The notes: generated by a model not told the origin, from the sequence alone. Positions 1 through 5,705 are shown, numbered from the stretch's first letter. The stretch: DNA of 6,404 nt from Dehalococcoidia bacterium (GCA_003552785.1 PUOQ01000033.1:1-6404); one strand, 5' to 3'. Translations and numbers: made by a program.

Positions 1-104
1 AGTCATAGTAAACCGGCAATGATAACGTTTGTTACACCATTTCTTCCGGTACTCAAGTGTAATACAACCACTCGGTGTTTATAAAATAAAATAAAAGGAG
101 GTGT

Positions 105-128
105 ATGCCAGCCGACACAAACAAGTAA
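105..128 (+). other. Seven-codon open frame behind a strong Shine-Dalgarno (possible leader peptide)
   Basis: A near-perfect Shine-Dalgarno (AAAGGAGGT, 94-102) sits 3 bases before an ATG that opens a seven-codon frame, MPADTNK, closed by TAA. The gap to the ATG is shorter than usual. The frame ends about 67 bases before the first real gene. It could be a translated leader, a chance ATG after a relic Shine-Dalgarno, or part of an mRNA structure. It has none of the repeated regulatory codons of a classical attenuator peptide, so no function is assigned. Confidence 0.25.
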
Positions 129-174
129 TTAGTTAGCCCAAGAACATTCCTTTTCCAGACCCAGGTAATTTATT

Positions 175-180
175 AGGAGG
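175..180 (+). promoter_or_regulatory. Ribosome binding site of the Fe-S subunit gene, unusually far from its ATG
   Basis: AGGAGG ends 15 bases before the ATG at 196, whereas 5-10 bases is normal. There is no ATG, GTG or TTG in frame between them; the only other candidate is a rare ATT at 184, which would be too close. The ATG at 196 is preferred because the Tat signal begins properly after a short polar N-terminus from there. Confidence 0.6.
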
Positions 181-195
181 TCGATTAAGACAGAT

Positions 196-1005
196 ATGTC
201 CGAAAAACAGGAGAACAAACAAATCTCCAGAAGGCAATTTTTAAGAAATGCCGGAATAGTAGTTGGCGGTACTGCCGTTGGCTCAACCTTTATCCTTTCT
301 GCTTGTGGCAACGGGGATGAAGTAACCAAGACTGTAACAGTTACTACCGCCACCCCCAAATTTGTCAGCCCCTTTGATGGCCAGGAGTTCGATTCATTAT
401 CAGCACTAGAGGCGTATATAACGGAAAACTATCTGGACCAGGATATTGTTACCGTTAACAAATACATTAGCCCCTACGATGGCGCGGAATTTGATAGCCT
501 CGATGCCCTGAAAGCGCACCTTGATGAAAACTATATGACTCCGTCCGGTGAAACGGGTGTAGTATCTTTTGTTGTAAATGGAAAACCCGTTACCGTAAAA
601 GTCAAGGACAACTGGGACCTCGCATATGTCCTTAGAGACAGGCTTGGTCTTTTTGCCACAAAAATCGGTTGCAACTTCGGTCAGTGTGGTACCTGCACCG
701 TCCTTATTGATGGTGTGCCCGTTTTTGCGTGCGTCACTCTTGCTATCGAATGCTCAGGTAAAAATATCGAAACTGCTGATGGCCTAACAAATGGCACAAC
801 CCTTTCTCCCCTGCAGCAAAAGTTTTACGATTTAGAAGGCTTTCAGTGTGGTTTTTGTACACCGGGCTTTATTATGGCCGGTAAAGCACTTCTTGCTGAA
901 AACCCAAACCCATCCCTTGATGAAGTTCGAGAGGCAGTTGCAGGGCATCTTTGTGCCTGTGGCAATATCCACAGAACCGTTTCAACCATAGCAGGAGGAG
1001 TATAA
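196..1005 (+). CDS. Exported (2Fe-2S) small subunit of a xanthine dehydrogenase-family molybdenum hydroxylase, Tat lipoprotein
   Basis: This 269-residue protein is the electron-transfer subunit of a molybdenum hydroxylase. Residues 11-16 (SRRQFL) are a twin-arginine motif, followed by a hydrophobic stretch and a lipobox L34-S-A-C37. Export folded through Tat and lipid anchoring at C37 are therefore likely. Residues 55-113 are two tandem repeats (separate entry). From about 122 the family fold begins: plant-type [2Fe-2S] ligands C159, C164, C167 and C179, then the helical-domain [2Fe-2S] ligands C218, C221, C253 and C255. The last pair lies in LCACGNIHRT, a variant of the usual LCRCTGY. The family core is normally about 150-170 residues, so the extra length is the signal and the repeats. 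The stop overlaps the next start by one base (TAATG), which indicates translational coupling. E. coli PaoA also carries a Tat signal, the nearest known parallel. The family call is secure; the substrate is unknown. Confidence 0.93.
   Translation: MSEKQENKQISRRQFLRNAGIVVGGTAVGSTFILSACGNGDEVTKTVTVTTATPKFVSPFDGQEFDSLSALEAYITENYLDQDIVTVNKYISPYDGAEFDSLDALKAHLDENYMTPSGETGVVSFVVNGKPVTVKVKDNWDLAYVLRDRLGLFATKIGCNFGQCGTCTVLIDGVPVFACVTLAIECSGKNIETADGLTNGTTLSPLQQKFYDLEGFQCGFCTPGFIMAGKALLAENPNPSLDEVREAVAGHLCACGNIHRTVSTIAGGV
358..534 (+). repeat. Two tandem degenerate zinc-finger-like repeats inside the Fe-S subunit
   Basis: Residues 55-79 and 89-113 of the Fe-S subunit are imperfect copies, about 16 of 25 identical, sharing SP-(F/Y)-DG-x-EFDSL-x-AL-x-A and ending in ENY. 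Their spacing fits the classical C2H2 finger (aromatic-x-C-x2-C-x3-F-x5-L-x2-H-x4-H). The ligand positions instead read S, D, Y, Y in copy one and S, D, H108, Y in copy two. They lie between the lipid anchor and the Fe-S domain, so they would be outside the membrane. Confidence 0.85.
993..998 (+). promoter_or_regulatory. Ribosome binding site fixing the start of the molybdopterin subunit
   Basis: AGGAGG lies inside the last codons of the Fe-S subunit gene, 6 bases before the ATG at 1005. It fixes that start over an upstream in-frame ATG at 951, which would add 18 residues matching nothing in the family and would overlap the upstream cluster-binding codons. Confidence 0.85.
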
Positions 1006-3272
1006 TGGCACTTCCAGAACTAAAAGTTATAGGTAAAAGTGAAAACCACGATAAAGTCGGTCATCTTGTTGCATCCTGCAAAGCAGATTTTGCTTCTGAC
1101 CGCTTGCCTTTGGTGAAATATTACGCTGCGTCCAAAGGTGCTACTGTAATGCGCGGCGTCGTTAAGAATGTTGATGCTTCAAGGGCTCTGGATTTGCCAG
1201 GTGTCATAGCAGTTGTTACCCATGAAGATATTCCAATATGGAATGAAGCCATTTTCTGGTGGGGGCAGGAAGTCGCCGGCGTGATAGCTGAAGACCCGCA
1301 AACTGCCCGATATGCACTGACACTTATCGATGTAGAGTACGAGGAGCGACCCGGTATTTATGACCCGGATGAATCAATGCGAGATGGCGCTCCACTTATA
1401 GGCGTCCGCCCTGACAGCAACTATGCCGTGGTTACAGATCTCAAACGCGGCGATTTAGAGGAAGGCATGGCTTCAGCAGATGTAGTGCTTGAAACCAACC
1501 AGGATTGGACAAATACTTTTCAGCACAACTGCATGGAAGCACACCAGTCTCTAGCCTGGTGGGTGGGAGACCATGTTTATTGCTGGATACCCTCACAGCA
1601 TGTCTTCGGAGCCAAAAACGCTATTGTCAACGGCCTTGGTCTTCCGGCAAACAAAGTTCATGTATACACCCGTTTCACCGGTACCGGTCACGGAGATAAA
1701 GCCGGCGACATATTCACAGCTGCTACTGCTACAATGTCCAAAATTGTAGGTGGAGCCCCGGTTTTATTTGAAAAAGGCCGTTACGGCAGCATGCTGCAAC
1801 ACGGACGCCAGTTTGATCTTAAATCCGAAATCAAATGGGGCGCCAATTCAGACGGAAAGATCGTAGCTGTTGATGCCAAATTCTTTGGAAACGGCGGTGT
1901 TCATACCTGGGCACCCGTTGGTAACGTGCATTTTGGTTTAAGAACTACCTACGATATACCCAATGCCAACTTCCAGGTCACCAGTGTTAACACAAATACA
2001 CCCGGGCGCAGTTACTGGCGTTGCGTTAATGACCCTCCCGGTGCTGCTAACTATGATCCTGCCCTTTTCAAGCTGGCAGAGAAGTTGGACATGGACCCCT
2101 ACGACGTCGTCATGAAGAACCTTTTGCCGGATGACGCCCCGGACCTTGATCCGCCGAACCGTGTCTGGGGAGGCCGGATGTTGAAGGATATGTTCGAATG
2201 GTGCCACCAGGCAAGCGGTTATGCCAACAAATACCACAAGCCAGGAACGAAACCCTTGGATGATGGAAGACTGCATGGAATAGCCATCACCGGCCACATG
2301 GACTCCCATGGCGGAGTCAACGGAGCCGGACGTGGCGCTATTGTAACCATGCTCCCGGACGGACGCTGTTTTGCCAACGTTGGCGGTGCCCGTGGCTGTG
2401 AAGGTGGTCCGACCATCTGCTGCCATGTTGTAGCCGAAGCCCTGGGCATGAAATATGAAGATGTTGGACTTGGTAGATGGGGTGACACTGACACAGCTCT
2501 TGATGCAGGTATTCAGGCCGGCTCTACTTTCACTGCTGGTGCCGGTGGAGCTTTCTACAGCGCCGCAATGGATTTACGCAAAAAATTGTTTGAATATGCC
2601 ATAACCAAGGACGGTTTCAGGGATATCGAAGGTATTACACCTGAAGACCTTGATGCCGAAGACAGCGAAGTATTCTATAAAGGCGACACTTCCATCCGGC
2701 TCACCTACCGCCAGGTTATGGCCGGCACTCCGCCGACTGCTGGCTCCGGCAACGGCTGGGGATCGACTTTGAGGTCCCGCTCCGTAGGTGGCGTACCCAT
2801 CGGTGAACCCTGTAATAGCAACGGCTCTGCCTGCACTGCAGTAGAAGTGGCCGTTGATACCGACACCGGTGAAGTTGAAGTAACCGGCATGTGGAATGCC
2901 GTGGATACCGGCCGCACAATCTTTAAACAGGGCACTGACAAAGAAATGTGGTCCGGTATTGAGCTTATGTTGTGGCAGGCCCTGCTGGCAGGAGATGTTT
3001 ATGATCCGGCCACTTCTGCCTGCTTGAGTACTCAATGGACTGAATCCATGATGATCACGCCATTAGATTTCAAAGGAGAAAACTTTGTTGCCCAGGATTT
3101 CGAGTCCGACGACGCCGCCGGACCTTATGGAGCACATGGTATTGGTGAACCCTGTGTTACCAATTACTCGGCCATACTATGCGCTATCCACAACGCTACC
3201 GGAAAATGGGTAGACATGAACCATGGCCCCTGTACCCCAGATGTAATTCTCAAGAGTCTGGGCAAGGCTTAG
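1005..3272 (+). CDS. Molybdopterin-binding large subunit, xanthine dehydrogenase / aldehyde oxidoreductase family
   Basis: This 755-residue protein is the catalytic subunit that binds the molybdopterin cofactor and hydroxylates a carbon centre or oxidises an aldehyde. Length matches three-subunit family members (about 730-780). Residues about 15-120 are the a/b hammerhead domain (GHLVAS, LPGVIAVVTHEDIP). Family landmarks follow: HNCMEAH at 174-180, and IPSQHV with Q198 where the family has its cofactor-side glutamine. GTGHGDK at 226-232 replaces the usual GGGFGGK. YWRCVNDPPGAANY at 337-350 stands where an R-G-x-G-type loop is usual. GIGEP at 712-716 contains the probable catalytic glutamate E715. 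No signal peptide is present, so export must depend on the Tat signal of the Fe-S partner encoded just upstream. The motif changes make a known substrate class (xanthine, CO, 4-hydroxybenzoyl-CoA) hard to assign. Confidence 0.93.
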   Translation: MALPELKVIGKSENHDKVGHLVASCKADFASDRLPLVKYYAASKGATVMRGVVKNVDASRALDLPGVIAVVTHEDIPIWNEAIFWWGQEVAGVIAEDPQTARYALTLIDVEYEERPGIYDPDESMRDGAPLIGVRPDSNYAVVTDLKRGDLEEGMASADVVLETNQDWTNTFQHNCMEAHQSLAWWVGDHVYCWIPSQHVFGAKNAIVNGLGLPANKVHVYTRFTGTGHGDKAGDIFTAATATMSKIVGGAPVLFEKGRYGSMLQHGRQFDLKSEIKWGANSDGKIVAVDAKFFGNGGVHTWAPVGNVHFGLRTTYDIPNANFQVTSVNTNTPGRSYWRCVNDPPGAANYDPALFKLAEKLDMDPYDVVMKNLLPDDAPDLDPPNRVWGGRMLKDMFEWCHQASGYANKYHKPGTKPLDDGRLHGIAITGHMDSHGGVNGAGRGAIVTMLPDGRCFANVGGARGCEGGPTICCHVVAEALGMKYEDVGLGRWGDTDTALDAGIQAGSTFTAGAGGAFYSAAMDLRKKLFEYAITKDGFRDIEGITPEDLDAEDSEVFYKGDTSIRLTYRQVMAGTPPTAGSGNGWGSTLRSRSVGGVPIGEPCNSNGSACTAVEVAVDTDTGEVEVTGMWNAVDTGRTIFKQGTDKEMWSGIELMLWQALLAGDVYDPATSACLSTQWTESMMITPLDFKGENFVAQDFESDDAAGPYGAHGIGEPCVTNYSAILCAIHNATGKWVDMNHGPCTPDVILKSLGKA

Positions 3273-3276
3273 GAGG
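3271..3276 (+). promoter_or_regulatory. Ribosome binding site fixing the start of the FAD subunit
   Basis: AGGAGG overlaps the TAG stop of the molybdopterin subunit and is 7 bases from the ATG at 3284. From that ATG the protein begins MYNFTHVNANSIDDA, the typical family N-terminus. The longer in-frame start at 3179 would run through the upstream gene and is rejected. Confidence 0.85.
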
Positions 3277-3283
3277 AGAGATA

Positions 3284-4234
3284 ATGTATAATTTTACACA
3301 TGTGAATGCAAATTCAATTGACGACGCAACAGCTGCCCTCGCCCAGGGAAATGCCCGTGCTATAGCCGGCGGTACCGATCTGGTAACGTTATTAAAAGGT
3401 ATGTGCACCCTCAACCCGCCCGAAAAAGTGGTTAACTTAAAAACCATTCCGAACATGAATTACATCCGTGAAGAAGGTGGGTCACTTAAAATCGGTGCGC
3501 TGACTACCCTTACTGCCATTGCCAAATCCGACGTAGTTAAAAACAAATACACCGCTTTGGCCCAGGCTGCCAAAGCCACGGCCAGCCCCGAGCTACGCAA
3601 CACCGGCACCATCGGCGGTAATATCTGCCAGAAGCCACGATGCATATACTACCGAGCGGAACTCAATACATTTTCCTGCTTACGTAAAGACCCGTCCGGG
3701 ATGTGTTATGCTCTTGCTGGTATAAATAAGCGCCATTCAATATTTGGCGCCGCTGCCGGCTGTGTTGACGTTTGCCCGTCAGATATAGCCCCGGCACTGG
3801 TTGCTTTAAAAGCAAAAATTGCAACCAACAAAAAAACCTGGGATGCTGCTGATTTCTTTGTTGTCAAAGGCGAGCAGATTAACAGCCTGGACGCCGATGA
3901 AATCGTAACCGAAATCCAGATACCTGAACCGGCTTCCGGCACAAAAAGCGCTTATGTAAAGTTTGCTTTCCGCAAATCCATCGACTTTCCCCTGGTAAGC
4001 GTTGCTGCTGTAATCTCCGCAGATGATGCCAGCATAGTTCTTGGTGGCGTTCACCCTCAACCGCGCAGGGCTTCTGCAGCTGAAGATGCCATAAAAGGCA
4101 AAGCTATCGATGATGCTTCAGCAACCGAGGCTGGAGATGTTGCCACCCAGGGCTCAACAGCCCTTGGAGAGAACCGGTACAAAATCCAGATAACAAAGGT
4201 TATGACCAAGCGCGCCATACTTGCCTGTGCATAG
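3284..4234 (+). CDS. FAD-binding medium subunit of the molybdenum hydroxylase, with probable extra [4Fe-4S] cluster
   Basis: This 316-residue protein belongs to the FAD-binding domain family of molybdopterin dehydrogenases and passes electrons from the Fe-S clusters onward. AIAGGTDLV (27-35 region) and TIGGN (109-113) are the two FAD pyrophosphate-binding motifs. Between TIGGN and PSDIAPAL (165-172) lies a cysteine-rich insertion with C115, C120, C132, C141, C160 and C164. PaoB of E. coli and 4-hydroxybenzoyl-CoA reductase beta subunits carry a [4Fe-4S] cluster in the same place. By their pattern, C120, C132, C141 and C160 are the likely ligands here, leaving C115 and C164 as extra. The C-terminal domain (about 220-310) includes the LGGVHPQPRRA signature. 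No signal peptide is seen, so co-export with the Tat subunit is inferred. The gene starts 11 bases after the previous stop and is the last of the operon. No maturation chaperone or acceptor cytochrome follows. Confidence 0.92.
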   Translation: MYNFTHVNANSIDDATAALAQGNARAIAGGTDLVTLLKGMCTLNPPEKVVNLKTIPNMNYIREEGGSLKIGALTTLTAIAKSDVVKNKYTALAQAAKATASPELRNTGTIGGNICQKPRCIYYRAELNTFSCLRKDPSGMCYALAGINKRHSIFGAAAGCVDVCPSDIAPALVALKAKIATNKKTWDAADFFVVKGEQINSLDADEIVTEIQIPEPASGTKSAYVKFAFRKSIDFPLVSVAAVISADDASIVLGGVHPQPRRASAAEDAIKGKAIDDASATEAGDVATQGSTALGENRYKIQITKVMTKRAILACA

Positions 4235-4267
4235 TTAATGCGTGCTCACATTCGTTAATATTTAAAC

Positions 4268-4320
4268 CTAAAGGCAGGTTGAGCTCGGCTCAACCTGCCT
4301 TTAGTCTATTCTTTTGTTTT
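4268..4320 (+). terminator. Rho-independent terminator of the molybdenum hydroxylase operon
   Basis: A perfect 17-bp inverted repeat (4268-4284 with 4288-4304; core AAAGGCAGGTTGAGC) with a 3-base TCG centre is followed by a T-rich tail (4305-4320, ending CTTTTGTTTT). It lies 33 bases after the FAD subunit stop and separates the operon from the next gene. Confidence 0.92.
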
Positions 4321-4365
4321 ATGGTACATTATAAAATAAGGTAAATTTTCTATAACATAGCAAAG

Positions 4366-4394
4366 ATGACTTGGTGTTAACAATATTGTATAAT
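4366..4394 (+). promoter_or_regulatory. Sigma70-type promoter of the CxxC membrane-anchored protein
   Basis: ATGACT (4366-4371, four of six to the -35 consensus), a 17-base spacer, and a perfect TATAAT (4389-4394) lie just after the terminator and 32 bases before the next ATG. The perfect 10-base palindrome ACAATATTGT (4380-4389) abuts the -10 and could be an operator half or simply AT-rich sequence. Confidence 0.6.
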
Positions 4395-4426
4395 AGTATA
4401 TATTATCAATATGACGGGGTGGCAAT

Positions 4427-5041
4427 ATGAATATTATAAATAAACTCAAATTACAAAAAAAATACATAGCTTTTTTCACCCTGGTACCTTTATTGGCGAC
4501 TACAGCTTTTATTCAAACCACGTGCCCTGTATGTGAAGGAGATGGACACGTTTCTTCCACCGGCATGAGAGACGTCCATTTACTAAGCGAAAAAAGCCGC
4601 GAGCTGACGGTATTTTTGGCTGGATGTGACGCATATCGTGTTTATACTTATGAAATAGAGTTGACACTTGAGAATAGGGGCAATGAGGAAGCTGCAGGTT
4701 ATATTACCTCAAGCATGATTGATTTTACCACTGGTAAACTCATGGATAGAAGCTTTATTGTCGCTGTTGTACCGCCTAATTCAACCATTGAAAAGACATA
4801 TACTACGTTTTTTACTACAAGTGTTATGATTGATATTCCTGAAATAACTGAGGTTAGAGTGAATATTCTGGATGGTAATGTCCCGTGCCTGGCCTGCGAC
4901 GAAAAAGGGACCGTCGCAATTAATACTTATCCTTTTATAAACGAACTCAAGGAAGCATTTATAGAAACACAAAGGGTGGAACGGCCTTATATGCCACCAC
5001 TTATTGTAGACAGTGAGGGAACAGAAGGTATAGATTACTAA
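4427..5041 (+). CDS. Uncharacterised membrane-anchored protein with two separated CxxC zinc-ribbon-like motifs
   Basis: I do not recognise a named family for this 204-residue protein. Residues 1-12 are basic, and 13-31 are hydrophobic, reading as an uncleaved anchor or signal peptide. The chain leaves the membrane straight into C33-P-V-C36-E-G-D-G-H-V. Residues about 58-148 alternate hydrophobic and polar residues (YTYEIELTLENRGNE, VAVVPPNST) in a way typical of an immunoglobulin-like beta sandwich. Then comes C154-L-A-C157-D-E-K-G-T-V, a second copy of the same motif. These resemble DnaJ-type CxxCxGxG half sites, and together could form one Zn or redox site closed across the beta domain. C67 is a fifth cysteine. 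The C-terminus (170-204) is charged and proline-containing. The Shine-Dalgarno (GGGGTGG, 4416-4422) is weak. A promoter lies upstream and the rhodanese-like gene follows after 57 bases, so the two may be co-transcribed. Base composition is more AT-rich than in the operon before it. Confidence 0.75.
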   Translation: MNIINKLKLQKKYIAFFTLVPLLATTAFIQTTCPVCEGDGHVSSTGMRDVHLLSEKSRELTVFLAGCDAYRVYTYEIELTLENRGNEEAAGYITSSMIDFTTGKLMDRSFIVAVVPPNSTIEKTYTTFFTTSVMIDIPEITEVRVNILDGNVPCLACDEKGTVAINTYPFINELKEAFIETQRVERPYMPPLIVDSEGTEGIDY

Positions 5042-5081
5042 TTCAGAATTACTACTGACAATTTTAGAATAGTAAAAAGTA

Positions 5082-5090
5082 AAAGGAGGT
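5082..5090 (+). promoter_or_regulatory. Ribosome binding site of the rhodanese-like gene
   Basis: AAAGGAGGT ends 8 bases before the ATG at 5099. It favours that ATG over the in-frame TTG at 5090, which overlaps the Shine-Dalgarno itself. The protein then begins MKAKLLISLAVV, a proper signal-peptide start. Confidence 0.8.
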
Positions 5091-5098
5091 TGAACAAT

Positions 5099-5554
5099 AT
5101 GAAAGCAAAATTACTTATCAGCCTGGCTGTAGTAATTTGCCTGGGAATGGCCAGTCTTTCATGCACTTCTGAAGAACCGGCAGAATTCAAGCCACCTTCC
5201 CCGGAAGAACTTGCCGACCTGGGCATGATGAAGCCCGAATTCCCGAGGATAACCGAAGCCAAACTGCGGCAAATGCTTGATGATGGAGAGCCTGTAGAGG
5301 TGGTAAACACGGATTCATGGGCACGTTTTGACCAGCGATATCTACCAGGTTCACTACACATCCCCGGCAGGCCGTCCGAAGAAATAACTCGTGATATGCT
5401 GGATGAGCGGCTTCTTGAGCTGCCTGAAGATAAGCTGATAGCTTTCTGGTGAATATGACCGGATGAATCCGCATCTGTCCTTGCGGCAGAAAGATTGCTG
5501 GAGCTGGATGACAGTTATAACCCAGACAACATCAAGGTGGTGCACTTGCAATAA
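5099..5554 (+). CDS. Rhodanese-like exported protein with two in-frame TGA codons at the active-site CxC position (possible selenoprotein, else pseudogene)
   Basis: Residues 1-22 are a signal peptide; C22 could be lipidated, but the lipobox (SLSC) is poor. Residues about 50-117 look like the first part of a rhodanese domain: PRITEAKLRQMLDDGEPVEVV, a conserved-type LPGSLHIPG (82-90), then ELPEDKLIAFW. The next codons are TGA (5450-5452), ATA, TGA (5456-5458), after which the same frame continues PDESASVLAAERLLELDDSY to a TAA at 5552-5554, 151 codons in all. In a familiar rhodanese subgroup this segment reads (Y/W)CxCPxExxSxxAAxxL, so both stops replace cysteines, the first being the catalytic one. 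Reading UGA as selenocysteine gives W-U-I-U-P. The product ends about where the usual GGxxxW tail should begin, so the domain is short. Alternatives: a recently broken gene, or a truncated 117-residue product without an active site. The rhodanese assignment is fairly secure; the selenocysteine reading is inference. Confidence 0.65.
5468..5502 (+). other. Candidate SECIS-like hairpin downstream of the two TGA codons
   Basis: Just after the TGA pair the coding strand can fold in two ways. Fold A pairs CCGCA (5469-5473) with TGCGG (5482-5486) around the 8-base loop TCTGTCCT, whose GT is 19-20 bases past the second TGA. Fold B pairs TCTGTC (5474-5479) with GGCAGA (5485-5490), extended outward by GCA/TGC and TCC/GGA with bulges. 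Bacterial SECIS elements lie immediately after UGA with a small apical loop containing G or GU. Neither fold is decisive by eye. Confidence 0.3.
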
Positions 5555-5653
5555 AGCCAGATTTTATCATTATGTCCTGCCCCCTTGCTCCAATTAAAAA
5601 GTGCTGTATAAGGGCTTTTAACAGTTGAAGTCTTGATATATTTTTAATCGCAT

Positions 5654-5693
5654 AGACTCCCCGGTGCTTTCAAGTACTCCTGCCGGGGAGTCT
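5654..5693 (+). terminator. Strong GC hairpin, possible terminator
   Basis: AGACTCCCCGG (5654-5664) pairs perfectly with CCGGGGAGTCT (5683-5693), an 11-bp stem. The 18-base loop can itself pair (GTGCTT with AAGTAC). What follows is CGATATTT rather than a clean T run, so it may be a stability or processing hairpin that works together with the next one. Confidence 0.5.
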
Positions 5694-5705
5694 CGATATT
5701 TAAAC

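Noticed and set aside
29..67. Stem TTACAC/GTGTAA in the leader as a terminator or riboswitch
   Set aside because: The stem is six base pairs with a long loop and no T run, and I see no known riboswitch core; it is mentioned only as a possible structure.
1..84. Frame open from the window edge to TAA at 82-84, possibly the tail of an upstream gene
   Set aside because: Only 27 codons are visible, with no recognisable motif; an open frame that short is expected by chance.
1938..2494. Long open frames on the reverse strand inside the molybdopterin subunit gene
   Set aside because: They are antisense to a strongly supported coding region, have no ribosome binding site and show no recognisable domain.
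4411..4443. Small overlapping frame (MTGWQYEYYK) before the CxxC protein
   Set aside because: It has no ribosome binding site of its own, begins upstream in another frame and is probably chance.
5055..5083. Promoter for the rhodanese-like gene beginning with CTGACA
   Set aside because: No acceptable -10 hexamer lies 16-18 bases downstream, so co-transcription from the promoter at 4366 is more likely.
5447..5458. TGA read as tryptophan or glycine under an alternative genetic code
   Set aside because: Tryptophan is TGG throughout the long molybdopterin subunit, and no other gene in the window has an in-frame TGA. A genome-wide reassignment would be expected to leave TGA in other genes.
5555..5620. 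Continuation of the rhodanese domain after a frameshift
   Set aside because: All three forward frames after 5554 were read and none gives the GG-x3-W tail or any rhodanese-like sequence.
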